Position numbers and translations under genes: made by a program. Shown in pieces: positions 33,966-43,776 of a stretch of DNA of 64,000 bases (position 1 is its first letter; each line of letters begins with the position of its first letter). The DNA is from an uncultured Lachnospiraceae bacterium (GTDB lineage: Bacteria; Bacillota; Clostridia; Lachnospirales; Lachnospiraceae): NCBI GenBank assembly GCA_910579495.1, contig CAJTVD010000010.1, forward strand, positions 8,042 to 72,041, given 5' to 3'. A model generated the notes under the pieces. It saw only the letters and a list, made by a program, of their open reading frames with translations, was not told the origin of the DNA and did no database searches.

Positions 33966-35225
33966 TTATATGTTTGCCCGCACCGGCCTTGGCTTATACC
34001 CATTGCGCTCAAGGGCATTAATAATCTGGTGCTTATGCTCTGTCCCAAAGGCTTCCAGTGTGATGCGCAGCTCCACGGCAGCGCTTCTGTTAATAGACAC
34101 AAACTGGTTGTGCTCCAGCTTGATCACATTGCCGTTTTCCTTGGCGATCACCTTGGCCACCCTGCTAAGCTCCCCGGGCTTGTCCGGAAGGAGCACAGAG
34201 ACCGTGAAAATCCGGTCCCGCAGGATCAGCCCCTGCTGCACTACACTGGACACAGTGATTACATCCATATTGCCGCCGCTTAAAATAGCCACCACCTTTT
34301 TGTTCTTTACCTCCAGATGCTTTAAAGCAGCCACCGTTAAAAGCCCGGAATTTTCTACCACCATTTTATGGTTTTCCAGCATATCCAAAAATGCCACCAC
34401 CAGCTCTTCGTCGGGTACGGTAATGATACCGTCCAGGTTCTCACACAGATAGGGGAAGATCTGCGCCCCCGGGGTCTTTACAGCGGTGCCATCGGCAATG
34501 GTGCTTACTTTGTCCAGGGTGACTACCTTCCCGGCGTCAATGGAAGCTTTCAGGCAGCTGGCGCCTTCCGGCTCCACACCTACTACCTTGATTTTGGGGT
34601 TCAGCAGTTTGGCAAGGGTGGACACCCCTGTGGCCAGGCCGCCGCCGCCTACCGGGACAAGGATATAATCCACCAGGGGAAGCTCCTTGAAAATTTCCAT
34701 GGCGATAGTCCCCTGCCCGGTAGCCACTGTGGGGTCATCAAAGGGATGGATAAAGGTGTAGCCATGCTCACTGGCAAGTTCATAGGCTTTGGCGCAGGCT
34801 TCATCATATACATCCCCATAGAGCACCACTTCCGCCCCATAATTCTTGGTCCTGTTTACCTTTATCAAAGGGGTGGTGGTAGGCATCACGATCACCGCCT
34901 TGGCCCCATAGCATTTTGCAGCATAGGCCACGCCCTGGGCATGATTGCCCGCAGAAGCGGTAATAAGCCCCTTCTCCCGCTCTTCCTTGGCCAGGGTGCT
35001 TAACTTATAATAAGCCCCCCTTAATTTATACGCCCCGGTAAACTGCATATTTTCAGGCTTTAAATACACCCGGTTACCCGTATGGGCGCTGTAAAAATCA
35101 CTGTAGATCAGCTTGGTTTCCTGGGTCACCTTCCTGACAATTTCAGAGGCCTCCTCAAACTTTTCCAGTGTCAGCATCTTCTCTTGCGTTTCCCCTGCTT
35201 CTTCTCTTTTCCCGTTTTCTTCCAT
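33966..35225 (-). CDS. ilvA: threonine ammonia-lyase
   Basis: 419 residues. PLP-dependent deaminase that makes 2-oxobutanoate from threonine for isoleucine synthesis or catabolism. The PLP lysine is in NMQFTGAYKLRGAYYKL, followed by SAGNHAQGVAYAA and the phosphate-binding loop PVGGGGLATGV. One C-terminal ACT-like domain (VSVLLPDKPGELSRVAKVIA) fits the short TdcB-like type. ATG 35223-35225 has AAGGGA upstream; an internal ATG at codon 17 matches the usual family start and cannot be excluded. Confidence 0.93.
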   Translation of the reverse strand: MEENGKREEAGETQEKMLTLEKFEEASEIVRKVTQETKLIYSDFYSAHTGNRVYLKPENMQFTGAYKLRGAYYKLSTLAKEEREKGLITASAGNHAQGVAYAAKCYGAKAVIVMPTTTPLIKVNRTKNYGAEVVLYGDVYDEACAKAYELASEHGYTFIHPFDDPTVATGQGTIAMEIFKELPLVDYILVPVGGGGLATGVSTLAKLLNPKIKVVGVEPEGASCLKASIDAGKVVTLDKVSTIADGTAVKTPGAQIFPYLCENLDGIITVPDEELVVAFLDMLENHKMVVENSGLLTVAALKHLEVKNKKVVAILSGGNMDVITVSSVVQQGLILRDRIFTVSVLLPDKPGELSRVAKVIAKENGNVIKLEHNQFVSINRSAAVELRITLEAFGTEHKHQIINALERNGYKPRPVRANI

Positions 35226-35304
35226 TGCTATATCCCTTTCATTTAATAAAGAACTAGGTCTTTCCCAGGCTGGCAAAGCCAGGTGGGAAAACCATACCCT
35301 TCCC

Positions 35305-36234
35305 CTATTGTTCCTCTTCGTCTACTGCAAATAAAGCGTTGACAAACTGCTCCGGATCAAATTTCTGCAAATCGTCCAGCTTTTCCCCCACCCCGATAAA
35401 CTTCACCGGGATATTCAGCTCAGACTGGATTGCTACTGCTATGCCCCCCTTGGATGTCCCATCCATTTTCGTAAGAATAATTCCCGTAAGGTCCGCTGTC
35501 TCCCCAAATTCCCTTGCCTGGTTCAGTGCATTCTGGCCGGTAGTACCGTCTAAGACGATCAGGTTTTCCCGATGTGCCCCGGGAAATTCCCTGTCAATGA
35601 TACGGTTCATCTTTTTCAGCTCTTCCATCAGGTTCTTTTTGTTGTGGAGCCTGCCTGCGGTATCGCAGATCAGGACGTCCACATGCCTTGCTTTTGCCGC
35701 GTTCACTGCGTCATAAACCACGCTGGAGGGATCCGCCCCCTGGGAGCCTGGGATGATATCCACCCCTGCCCGGTTCGCCCACTCCGTAAGCTGCTCGCAG
35801 GCGGCAGCGCGGTAGGTATCGGCAGCGGCAATCAGCACCTTTCTTCCCTTTTCCTTTAAAAGGCCTGCCAGCTTGCCCACGGAAGTCGTCTTCCCCACGC
35901 CGTTGACACCGATTACCAGGATCACTGACTGTTTCTCTTCAAAGTCGTAGGCTGCTTCCCCCACCTGCATCTGTTCCTTTATGCTTTCTACCAGAAAAGA
36001 CTTGCATTCCCCGGGCTCCTTGATATGGTTCTCCTTCACCTGCCTGCGCAGCAGCTCTAAAATATCGTTGGCGGCGTTTATCCCAATATCCCCCATAATC
36101 AGCGTTTCTTCCAGTTCCTCATAAAATTCTTCGTCAATAGAAGAAAAGCCGCTGAATACTGCGTCAATGCCATGTACAATATTGTTTCTTGTTTTGGCCA
36201 GTCCCTCTTTTAATTTGCTGAAAAATCCTGCCAT
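35305..36234 (-). CDS. ftsY: signal recognition particle receptor FtsY
   Basis: 309 residues. The NG domain has P-loop GVNGVGKTT (109-117), DTAGRLHNKKNLMEEL, LTKMDGTSKGG and GVGEKLDDLQKFD. The acidic A domain of some FtsY proteins is absent, as usual in Firmicutes. It docks ribosome-SRP complexes at the membrane. The start shares one base with the smc stop. Confidence 0.97.
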   Translation of the reverse strand: MAGFFSKLKEGLAKTRNNIVHGIDAVFSGFSSIDEEFYEELEETLIMGDIGINAANDILELLRRQVKENHIKEPGECKSFLVESIKEQMQVGEAAYDFEEKQSVILVIGVNGVGKTTSVGKLAGLLKEKGRKVLIAAADTYRAAACEQLTEWANRAGVDIIPGSQGADPSSVVYDAVNAAKARHVDVLICDTAGRLHNKKNLMEELKKMNRIIDREFPGAHRENLIVLDGTTGQNALNQAREFGETADLTGIILTKMDGTSKGGIAVAIQSELNIPVKFIGVGEKLDDLQKFDPEQFVNALFAVDEEEQ

Positions 36235-39200
36235 CAGTCGTCCAACTCCTTATCTATCAAATTTACGCTCACCAGTGTGGACACCCCCTTTTCCTGCATG
36301 GTGATTCCGTAGAGCCGGTCCGCCTTTTCCATGGTGCCCCTTCTGTGGGTGATCACAATAAACTGGGTGCTTTTGGTAAGCTTATGTAAATATTTCGCAA
36401 AACGGGCTACATTGTTTTCATCCAGCGCCGCTTCGATTTCATCCAGCAGGCAGAAAGGGGACGGCTTCAAATTCTGGATTGCAAACAAAAGGGCAATTGC
36501 GGAAAGGGCCTTTTCCCCACCGGAGAGCTGCATCATATTTTGCAGTTTTTTCCCGGGAGGCTGGGCAATGATACGTATCCCTGCCTCCAGGATATCCTCC
36601 TGGTCCATCAGTTCAAGGGTTCCCTTTCCTCCCCCAAACAATTCCTTAAATACCTTGTCAAATTCCCTGCCGATTTCAGCGAACTTTTCCTGGAACTGCT
36701 TCCTCATGGCGCTGTCCAGCTCCACAATTATGCCCTCTAAGGTTTTTTCCGCCTCCACCAGGTCGTCATGCTGGGTCTTTAAAAACTGATAGCGCTCCAT
36801 GAGATTTTTGAAATCCTCAATGGCGTTGACGTTGACGTCACCCAATTTTTTGATCTGGTCTTTTAAAGCAGCGATTTCCTTTTTCATGGTGTTTAAATCT
36901 GTCATTGCATCGCTGCGCAGGGCGGCGGCATCGGAGAGCGTGATCTCGTACTCATCCCACATATAGTTGATCTGCCCCTCCAGGGTATCCTGCAGCTTTT
37001 CCTTCTGGGCATTCAGACGGTATACTTCCTTGTCCAGCCCGTTCATCCGCTCCGAGAGGGATTCCCTGTCTTTGAAGAAATTTTTCTGTTTCCCGGCAAG
37101 CTGTTCTTTCTTTTCCACATCCTCCCTGAGTTTCTTCTCTGTATCCCCCTGGGATGTATGGGATGCCAGAAGGGTTTCTTCCAGGGCTTTCATACGGTTT
37201 TGCCTCTCCACAATGTCCTCGCCGCTTTGCCTTAGCCCTTCCTGTATTTCCAAAAGCTCTCTTTGGCAGCGGTTGATCTCCCCGTCAATACGGTCTACAT
37301 TCTGCTGGTGGAAGTTTTGCTGCTGGCGCATCTTCTCCACTTCCAGGTCCCGCTCCGCAACCCCTGCCGACTGGCCGGATTCTTCTCTGCGGGCTTCTTC
37401 CAGCTCCATCTGGAATTTACGGATTTTTTGTTCCACCTGCCGCTCTAAATCCTCGGAGGCCTCCAGTTCCCTTAAGATTTCCTGCTTACTGCTTTTAATT
37501 TCCTGAACCTGGCTTTCAATTTCCCGCTCTTCCCCTTTCAGCTCACGGGAGCCTTCCAGTGCCTCTCCCTTACGCTCCTGGGCCTTGATCACATTCAGCC
37601 GGGCAGTGTTCTGTTCAATAAACTTCTTCTGTAATGCTGCCTTGTCCTCTTCCAGGCTTAGGCGGAGCCGGTTCCTCTCCCCCTTGGTCTTTTCTATTTC
37701 ATTCAGCAGCAGGTCTATGTCCTTTAAAAAACTTTTTACTTTTCCCTCCAGCTCTTCCATTTCCCTTCTCCGTCCAAGAAGGTTGCTGTTGTTTTTAAAG
37801 GCTCCCCCGCTGATGGCGCCTCCCGGCACCAGAAGCTCTCCCTCCAGGGTCACCATCCGGATACTGTAGCCATACTTCCTTGCAATCTCTGTGGCGTGGT
37901 CTACATGGTCCACCACCAGGATCCTTCCCAGCATGGATTTTGCCACGTTTCTGTATCTGTCTTCCACAGACACCAGGCCGTCCGCTGTGCCAATCACGCC
38001 CTTCTCCCGCAATGCCTCCTGGTTTTTAAACTGTCCCGGGCTGGTAATGCTGGTAAGGGGAAGGAAGGTTGCCCGCCCGGCCCTGGCCTGCTTTAAATAA
38101 GAAATCATCCGCTTTGCCGTCCCTTCATCCTCTGTGACGATATTCTGGATGCTGCCCCCTAAGGCAGTTTCAATGGCAGTCTCATATTTTTTTTCTACTT
38201 TAATGATATCCGCCACAACCCCAATGATTCCTTTTTCCCGCTCCTTGCATTCCATCACCCTCTTTACGCTGCCGCCGTAGCCTTCATACCGCTCGGTAAG
38301 GTTGGTAAGGGCGTCTAACCGGGATTTTTCCTGATGGTAGCTTACCTGGGTGTCCCGGAGCTGTTTATCTTTGCCGGAGAGCTCTTCCCTGATCAGCGCA
38401 AGCTTTTCTTCTTTTTCCTCCTGGGAATCATTCAGGGCGTGGATTTCTCCGTTGATACGCTCAAATTCTTCCTGGAGCTTATTGATGGCTGCCTCCTGCT
38501 GGGCCTCATCCGATTTAATCCTGAGAAGCCGTGAGGTCAGTTCCGCCTTGCGGATATTAATCTGCTCCATCATAGTATCATACCGCCCCAGCCGGGATTT
38601 GATGGTAGCCCTGGCATTGAGGGCATCAATTATGGTATTTTTGCCGGACTCAATCTCATTATTAAGCTGTTCAATCCTGCCCTGGACCAAAAGGAGCTTT
38701 TCCTTTGCCTGGTTCCTTGTGTTTTCGATTTCAGCTACCTGCCCATCGATCACCTGTTTATCCGCCAGAATGCTTTCCTTATCCAGAAGCTTTGCATCCA
38801 TTTCCCTTGTAAGGGTTTCCTTGCGGGAATTAAAATGCTCCTGGTTACTTTTGGCAGAGTTTACCTGCTCCTTTAAAACATTGATTTCCCCCTCCAGCTT
38901 TCCCCGAAGGACACTGGCATCTGTAAGGGAGGTGCGCTGGCTGTCAATGGCTGCGTCAAGCTGTTCTATCTGTTCCTGAATCTGCCCATACTCTTCTTTA
39001 ATCTTTTCATACTGCTGGGTAGTCCGGCCAAGGTCCCCCTGGGCGATCTCAAATTTTTCTTCCGCATCCTTTAGCTGCTCTTTTAAGCGCCCGTTTTCAA
39101 GAAGGAACATATTTACATCCAGGGCCTTTAGCTCTTCCTTCTTTTTCAGATAAGCCCTGGCTGTCTCCGACTGCCTCTCCAGGGGGCCGATCTGCTTTTC

Positions 39201-39794
39201 CAGCTCTGATAAGATATCGTTCACCCGGACCAGATTCTGCTTCTCGTCCTCCAGCTTCTTCTGGGCCGCCGCCTTGCGCTTTTTAAATTTCACAATGCCA
39301 GCGGCTTCGTCAAAAAGCTCTCTTCTCTCTTCCGGCTTGCCGCTTAGGATTTTGTCAATCTGCCCCTGCCCGATGATGGAGTAGCCTTCCTTCCCGATAC
39401 CTGTATCATAAAAAAGCTCATTCACGTCTTTTAGCCGGCAGGGAGCGCCATTTAATAAATATTCGCTCTCGCCGGATCTGTAAATCCTTCTGGCAACGGT
39501 CACCTCTTCAAAACTGGTGGCAAGCTTATGGTCGGTATTGTCGAAGGTAATCGACACATACGCATACCCCAGGGGCTTTCTCAGCTCTGTCCCTGAAAAA
39601 ATAACGTCCTGCATAGACGCCCCCCGGAGCTGTTTGATCCTCTGTTCCCCCAGCACCCAGCGGACTGCGTCCGCCACATTGCTCTTGCCGCTCCCATTAG
39701 GCCCCACGATTCCCGTGATGCCGTTATGAAATTTAAACAATATTTTATTGGCAAAGGACTTAAAGCCCTGGATTTCAATGCTTTTTAAATACAT
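36234..39794 (-). CDS. smc: chromosome segregation ATPase SMC
   Basis: 1186 residues, full length. The N-terminal Walker A GPNGSGKS is at 31-38; two long coiled coils flank a hinge near 500-650 (LGGSIQNIVTEDEGTAKRMI); the C-terminal signature LSGGEKALSAIALLFAI and Walker B FCLLDEIEAALDE close the head. It condenses and separates chromosomes. The rnc-smc-ftsY order is conserved in Firmicutes. Confidence 0.98.
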   Translation of the reverse strand: MYLKSIEIQGFKSFANKILFKFHNGITGIVGPNGSGKSNVADAVRWVLGEQRIKQLRGASMQDVIFSGTELRKPLGYAYVSITFDNTDHKLATSFEEVTVARRIYRSGESEYLLNGAPCRLKDVNELFYDTGIGKEGYSIIGQGQIDKILSGKPEERRELFDEAAGIVKFKKRKAAAQKKLEDEKQNLVRVNDILSELEKQIGPLERQSETARAYLKKKEELKALDVNMFLLENGRLKEQLKDAEEKFEIAQGDLGRTTQQYEKIKEEYGQIQEQIEQLDAAIDSQRTSLTDASVLRGKLEGEINVLKEQVNSAKSNQEHFNSRKETLTREMDAKLLDKESILADKQVIDGQVAEIENTRNQAKEKLLLVQGRIEQLNNEIESGKNTIIDALNARATIKSRLGRYDTMMEQINIRKAELTSRLLRIKSDEAQQEAAINKLQEEFERINGEIHALNDSQEEKEEKLALIREELSGKDKQLRDTQVSYHQEKSRLDALTNLTERYEGYGGSVKRVMECKEREKGIIGVVADIIKVEKKYETAIETALGGSIQNIVTEDEGTAKRMISYLKQARAGRATFLPLTSITSPGQFKNQEALREKGVIGTADGLVSVEDRYRNVAKSMLGRILVVDHVDHATEIARKYGYSIRMVTLEGELLVPGGAISGGAFKNNSNLLGRRREMEELEGKVKSFLKDIDLLLNEIEKTKGERNRLRLSLEEDKAALQKKFIEQNTARLNVIKAQERKGEALEGSRELKGEEREIESQVQEIKSSKQEILRELEASEDLERQVEQKIRKFQMELEEARREESGQSAGVAERDLEVEKMRQQQNFHQQNVDRIDGEINRCQRELLEIQEGLRQSGEDIVERQNRMKALEETLLASHTSQGDTEKKLREDVEKKEQLAGKQKNFFKDRESLSERMNGLDKEVYRLNAQKEKLQDTLEGQINYMWDEYEITLSDAAALRSDAMTDLNTMKKEIAALKDQIKKLGDVNVNAIEDFKNLMERYQFLKTQHDDLVEAEKTLEGIIVELDSAMRKQFQEKFAEIGREFDKVFKELFGGGKGTLELMDQEDILEAGIRIIAQPPGKKLQNMMQLSGGEKALSAIALLFAIQNLKPSPFCLLDEIEAALDENNVARFAKYLHKLTKSTQFIVITHRRGTMEKADRLYGITMQEKGVSTLVSVNLIDKELDD

Positions 39795-39801
39795 ATTACC
39801 T

Positions 39802-40494
39802 CTACTGCGCAGGCATCCTCAAAAGCAGCGCCTGGTAAGCCGCCTGCTGTTCGGCGGATTTTTTGTTCCGTCCCTGCCCTTTTCCCGCAGCCACTCCGTC
39901 TATCGTCACTTCCACAGTAAAAATCTTGTCATGGTCAGGCCCCATCTCGCTGACCAATTCATAGGCCAGGCTGTTCCCATCCCTCTGTACCATCTCCTGC
40001 AAAATGGTCTTACTGTCATAGAAGAGCTGCTTGCTTTCCAGGTCGGAGAGAATAAACTGCTTAATAAACCTGTCCGCACAGGAAATGCCGCCGTCAAGAT
40101 AAATTGCCCCTATGACGGCTTCCATCACATCTGCTATGATAGAATCCCTGGTCCTTCCCCCCGTGGCTTCTTCCCCTTTCCCAAGAAGAATATAATTTCC
40201 AAGAGCCAGGTCCTTTGCACAGAAGGCAAGGGCAGGCTCACAGACCATGGAAGAGCGCAGGCGCGTCATCTGTCCTTCCGACATTTCGGGATAGGTCTCA
40301 AAAAAGAACTGGCTGGATACAAGCTCTAAAACTGCGTCCCCTAAAAATTCCAGCCTTTCATAATTTTTAAACTTATTGATCTTCTGTTCATTGGAAAAAG
40401 AACTGTGGGTCAATGCCTGCCTGAGAAGCTTCCTGCTTTTGAACGCATAACCGATCCTCTCTTCCAACGATTTTAACTCTTCCTGTTTATACAT
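39802..40494 (-). CDS. rnc: ribonuclease III
   Basis: 230 residues. The catalytic signature ERLEFLGDAVLEL is near 44-56, and the dsRNA-binding domain covers about 155-230 (GPDHDKIFTVEVTIDGVAAG, KKSAEQQAAYQALL). It processes rRNA and double-stranded RNA. AGAAGGTGAAG precedes the ATG. The acpP terminator lies 80 bases upstream. Confidence 0.97.
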   Translation of the reverse strand: MYKQEELKSLEERIGYAFKSRKLLRQALTHSSFSNEQKINKFKNYERLEFLGDAVLELVSSQFFFETYPEMSEGQMTRLRSSMVCEPALAFCAKDLALGNYILLGKGEEATGGRTRDSIIADVMEAVIGAIYLDGGISCADRFIKQFILSDLESKQLFYDSKTILQEMVQRDGNSLAYELVSEMGPDHDKIFTVEVTIDGVAAGKGQGRNKKSAEQQAAYQALLLRMPAQ

Positions 40495-40576
40495 ACTTCA
40501 CCTTCTGAAAATGGATACATAAGAAACCGTCACGTGAAGCGATTCCGTGATAGCGCCTACCAAAACCAGGCGTCAT

Positions 40577-40600
40577 AAAAAAGCCCATGATGGGCTTTTT
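40577..40600. terminator. terminator directly after acpP
   Basis: AAAAGCCCA / TGGGCTTTT with a three-base loop and poly-A/poly-T on both sides. It overlaps the last bases of the acpP stop codon region and can act in both directions. Confidence 0.88.
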
Positions 40601-40829
40601 AATTGACAGCATTTTTGATAAGATTAACTGCTTCTTCAACATTTGTAATTTTTTCTGCTTCTTCAGCCGGAATTTCAATATCAAATTCTTCCTCAATCCC
40701 CATAATGATCTGGAACACATCCAGGGAATCCGCCCCCAGATCGTCCACAAAGGTGGTATCCATGGTGATCTCATCGGGGTCAACGTTGAGCACATCCGCA
40801 ATTACCTGTTTTAATTTTTCAAATTCCAT
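40599..40829 (-). CDS. acpP: acyl carrier protein
   Basis: 76 residues. The phosphopantetheine attachment site is Ser35 in DDLGADSLDVFQ. The acidic helical sequence is typical. ATG 40827-40829 has AAAGGA upstream; the frame extends 28 codons back into the end of plsX without a site. It carries acyl chains for fatty acid and lipid synthesis and is transcribed after plsX. Confidence 0.97.
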   Translation of the reverse strand: MEFEKLKQVIADVLNVDPDEITMDTTFVDDLGADSLDVFQIIMGIEEEFDIEIPAEEAEKITNVEEAVNLIKNAVN

Positions 40830-40843
40830 AGCAAATTTCCTTT

Positions 40844-41857
40844 CTACTCTTCTTCCATTGTTATTTTTTCTTTTATTTTTTGATTGATATTCTGTTCTGT
40901 AAATGTGATGCACTGCAGAATAGAATTTTTAATTTCGACTGCTTTGGAGCTTCCGTGGGTTTTCACCACAAGCCCTTTAAGCCCCAGCATGGGCGCTCCC
41001 CCATATTGTTCCAAATCAAAGGCTTTTAATGTATTTTTCAGTGCAGGTTTTACCAAAAAAGCACCTATCTTACTGCGTAAGGAAGCCATCATGCCCTCTT
41101 TGACTTTTTTGATCAGCACGCCCCCTACACCTTCATACAATTTCAATATCACATTCCCCACAAAAGCTTCGCAGACCACCACGTCCGCATACCCCGCCGG
41201 AATGTCCCTGGCTTCGATACTACCAATAAAATGGATATCAGGGCAATTTTTCAGGAGGGGGAAGGTTTCTTTCACAAGGGCATTACCCTTTTCCTCTTCC
41301 GCACCGATATTCACTATGCCGACTTTTGGATTTTTCACCCCCATAACGCTTTCCATATAGACGGAACCCATTTTGGCAAACTGGACAAGCTGGGAAGGCC
41401 TTGCGTCCACATTTGCACCGCAGTCGATTAAAAGTGCGCATCCCTTTTCCGTGGGGATAAGGGGAGCCAGCGGAGGCCTTTCAACTCCCTTGACCCTTCC
41501 CACAATCACCTGTCCTCCTACCAGCGTGGCACCGGTACTCCCGGCAGATACATAAGCGTCGCAGATGCCATCCTTCACAAGCAGGAGCGCCTTTACAATA
41601 GAGGAATCCTTTTTCCTGCGGATTGCCATGACCGGGGGTTCCGACATCTCAATTATTTCTGATGCGTTAACCACCTCCACCTGCTCCTTGCCATATGTAT
41701 ATTTGGAAAGCTCACGGCGGACGGCATCCTCTTTCCCTACCAGGAAAACCTTCACATGGCTGTTTTCATTAACCGCTTCAATGGAACCCTTTACAATTTC
41801 AGCAGGCGCATGGTCGCCCCCCATGGCGTCCACCGCTACATTTATAAATTCTGCCAT
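40844..41857 (-). CDS. plsX: phosphate acyltransferase PlsX
   Basis: 337 residues. Makes acyl-phosphate from acyl-ACP and phosphate; its product is used by PlsY (5 kb). Motifs are VAVDAMGGDHAPAEIVKG at the N-terminus, SAGSTGATLVGG, PLAPLIPTEKG, LIDCGANVDARP and EAFVGNVILKLYEG. GGAGGT precedes the ATG. The C-terminus has a Lys/Glu-rich tail. Confidence 0.97.
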   Translation of the reverse strand: MAEFINVAVDAMGGDHAPAEIVKGSIEAVNENSHVKVFLVGKEDAVRRELSKYTYGKEQVEVVNASEIIEMSEPPVMAIRRKKDSSIVKALLLVKDGICDAYVSAGSTGATLVGGQVIVGRVKGVERPPLAPLIPTEKGCALLIDCGANVDARPSQLVQFAKMGSVYMESVMGVKNPKVGIVNIGAEEEKGNALVKETFPLLKNCPDIHFIGSIEARDIPAGYADVVVCEAFVGNVILKLYEGVGGVLIKKVKEGMMASLRSKIGAFLVKPALKNTLKAFDLEQYGGAPMLGLKGLVVKTHGSSKAVEIKNSILQCITFTEQNINQKIKEKITMEEE

Positions 41858-41886
41858 TACTTATACCTCCGTCCAAGTACTACTAT

Positions 41887-41915
41887 ACTATACTAAACCA
41901 TATAACAAAAAGCAA
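41887..41915 (-). promoter_or_regulatory. promoter of plsX-acpP
   Basis: Minus strand TTGCTT (41910-41915), 17-base spacer, TATAGT (41887-41892). Repeated TAGTA units follow the -10, which might be a regulator site. Confidence 0.5.
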
Positions 41916-41953
41916 GGGAAAAATCGTACAGGGAAAATTTTTTCCAAATAGAA

Positions 41954-41979
41954 AAAGCAACCCTTAAATGGATTGCTTT
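41954..41979 (-). terminator. terminator after rpmF
   Basis: AAAGCAA (41954-41960) pairs with TTGCTTT (41973-41979). On the minus strand the stem runs into TTTTTC. Confidence 0.75.
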
Positions 41980-41991
41980 GTCACTCGCTGA

Positions 41992-42171
41992 TTAGTCAAC
42001 ACTGATGATTTCTTTCTTATTGTAAGAACCACATCTTTTGCATACTCTGTGCGGCATCATCAGAGCGCCGCATTTGCTGCACTTAACTAATGTAGGAGCG
42101 CTCATTTTCCAGTTTGCTCTTCTTTTATCTCTTCTGGATTTAGAAGATTTATTCTTAGGACAAATAGACAT
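41992..42171 (-). CDS. rpmF: 50S ribosomal protein L32
   Basis: 59 residues, MSICPKNKSSKSRRDKRRAN at the start and two CxxC pairs CSKCG and CKRCG that bind zinc. GGAGGTG precedes the ATG. It follows the YceD gene, as in most bacteria, and is a frequent neighbour of plsX. Confidence 0.97.
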   Translation of the reverse strand: MSICPKNKSSKSRRDKRRANWKMSAPTLVKCSKCGALMMPHRVCKRCGSYNKKEIISVD

Positions 42172-42173
42172 CG

Positions 42174-42698
42174 TTACACCTCCTTACTTGCATTAAAGAT
42201 ATCTTTAATCGCTGCCATCCTGGGGTCGGGTACAAAAGTATCGCATCCACAGTCCCCCTGGTTTAAATTGTGCCCGCACTTTTTACAGATTCCCTTACAG
42301 TCCGGTTTGCACAAAATTTTAACAGGCATGTTAATTAAGATTTCACCATTTATAAAAGCTTCTGTGTCAAGCCCGTAGCCCTGCATGAATGCCTGGCCAT
42401 CCTGGTTATCCGCCTGCCCTCCCGCCTCAGGGGAAAGTACCTCCTGCCCAAAAGCAATTTCCAAAGGCGTCCGTACATCCTGCAGGCATCGGTCGCAGGG
42501 AATTTCCAGGACTACCTTTATGTTTCCCTGTACCAGGACTTTCCCAATCCCAATATTGGTAAAGTTCATGGTAATGGGAGATTTTTCGCAGATACGGTAA
42601 CAGTTTCCCATATAGGAAAACTCTTCCGGCTGGTAACAAAGGGTTTCCCTTCTGTCTTTTCCCTCAGATGTAAATACATCCGTCAGATTCATTAACAT
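42174..42698 (-). CDS. YceD family protein (DUF177)
   Basis: 174 residues from ATG with GGGAG upstream. The family signature is visible as LEIPCDRCLQDVRTPLEIAF, followed by a C-terminal zinc-like cluster CKPDCKGICKKCGHNLNQGD. YceD proteins are linked to 23S rRNA or 50S maturation and always lie next to rpmF. A longer upstream frame runs through the promoter and is not real. Confidence 0.9.
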   Translation of the reverse strand: MLMNLTDVFTSEGKDRRETLCYQPEEFSYMGNCYRICEKSPITMNFTNIGIGKVLVQGNIKVVLEIPCDRCLQDVRTPLEIAFGQEVLSPEAGGQADNQDGQAFMQGYGLDTEAFINGEILINMPVKILCKPDCKGICKKCGHNLNQGDCGCDTFVPDPRMAAIKDIFNASKEV

Positions 42699-42761
42699 AA
42701 TTAGCTCCCTATCATTTGAACGGGGCAAAGACAGGCTATCCCTTTGCCACACACTTAAACA

Positions 42762-42790
42762 ATTATAACGGCGAAAGGGGGGTTTGTCAA
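42762..42790 (-). promoter_or_regulatory. consensus promoter of yceD-rpmF
   Basis: Minus strand perfect TTGACA (42785-42790), 17-base spacer, perfect TATAAT (42762-42767). A strong housekeeping promoter, as expected for a ribosomal protein. Confidence 0.88.
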
Positions 42791-42796
42791 TAGGCT

Positions 42797-43714
42797 CTAA
42801 AAGTGATTCTGAAATTTCTGGTAATCCTGATAAGTTACAGTGACCCACCCATAATAATAATTAAATCCAATCTCCATCCCCACAGGGGTATAGGCAATAA
42901 TCAGGCTGGTATCATTGGTAAGCAGGTCGGTAATGTCCTGGTCGGTAAACAGGGAAAGAACCTCAATCTCCCCATTCTGCTTCTGGCACCTGTTCCTGAA
43001 ATCAATAGAAAAAGCATCGTCAATGTCAAGTATCTGGGAATTAGTCAGCGCCATATTGTTTTCCATATCAACATTGGCCGTGATAATATAAGTCTCATAA
43101 ATCTCATCATTCAAATACCCATATTCCACATAAGCCACGCTTAGAAGCTTCTCGTCCATATAAGTGATATAGCTTTCTGCTTCAAATGTATAGCGCTCCT
43201 CCTCCGAAATGCTCTCTGCCACAGAATCCGCATACTCTGTAATCTCTTCCAGTTCCTTTTGGATCGCATGGTTGATAACAGACAGCTCGGAATCCTCCCT
43301 GCCGGAAACCACAGGATAATTTACCTCTACCCACACATTTTCATTTTCCCCTAACTGGCTGCTGTAATTTTCAAAGGCAACCTGATAAGACAAATCTCTC
43401 CGGATAGCGTCGTGGAATTCGTAGTATTCCGGGTTTTCAGAAACGCCACCTCCCGGCGTTTCCTTTTCATCACCATAACCCTCCTGGGGATCCCCGTAAG
43501 AAGGCCCGTTATAGCCATCCAGCCAGCCCTGTGTTCCTTTACCGGCATCCTCTTCCCTGCGGGCCTTTCCCTCCGCCCTCTCCCTGGAAAAAACCTGAAG
43601 CTCCCTTGTAAGCTGGATGGCTCCTATGTAAAAAGACCCCAGCAGTAAAAAACCTGCCCCCACACTTCCAAGTACCACCCCCGTTATTTTCCCGGGGCTC
43701 CATTTTCCTTTCAT
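42797..43714 (-). CDS. membrane-anchored DUF3298/RsiV-like protein
   Basis: 305 residues. A short cytoplasmic start and one membrane segment (VVLGSVGAGFLLLGSFYIGA) are followed by a Gly/Glu/Tyr-rich linker and an extracytoplasmic domain with VWVEVNYPVVSGREDSELSV, NHAIQKELEEI and a late NQILDIDDAF, which fits PdaC/RsiV-like domains. There is no cytoplasmic anti-sigma segment. The function is unknown. ATG 43712-43714 has GGGAG upstream. Confidence 0.7.
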   Translation of the reverse strand: MKGKWSPGKITGVVLGSVGAGFLLLGSFYIGAIQLTRELQVFSRERAEGKARREEDAGKGTQGWLDGYNGPSYGDPQEGYGDEKETPGGGVSENPEYYEFHDAIRRDLSYQVAFENYSSQLGENENVWVEVNYPVVSGREDSELSVINHAIQKELEEITEYADSVAESISEEERYTFEAESYITYMDEKLLSVAYVEYGYLNDEIYETYIITANVDMENNMALTNSQILDIDDAFSIDFRNRCQKQNGEIEVLSLFTDQDITDLLTNDTSLIIAYTPVGMEIGFNYYYGWVTVTYQDYQKFQNHF

Positions 43715-43776
43715 AGGCAACTCTCCCTTAACCCTTCGCCGCCGGAGTGCCCGGCGGCAGTTTCACCAAAGCCCTT

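Noticed and set aside
33517..33966. 149-codon minus-strand frame overlapping yitT
   Set aside because: A shifted frame inside the YitT gene, whose membrane segments and DUF2179 domain are clear in the other frame.
35261..35290. Inverted repeat between ftsY and ilvA as terminator
   Set aside because: The stem has a bulge and no U-run follows on the minus strand; it could be a processing hairpin but is not a convincing terminator.
43738..43758. GC-rich hairpin after cinA as terminator
   Set aside because: GCCGCCGG/CCGGCGGC is a strong stem but is followed by GAAGGGTTAAGG on the minus strand, without a U-run; read-through into the DUF3298-like gene is possible.
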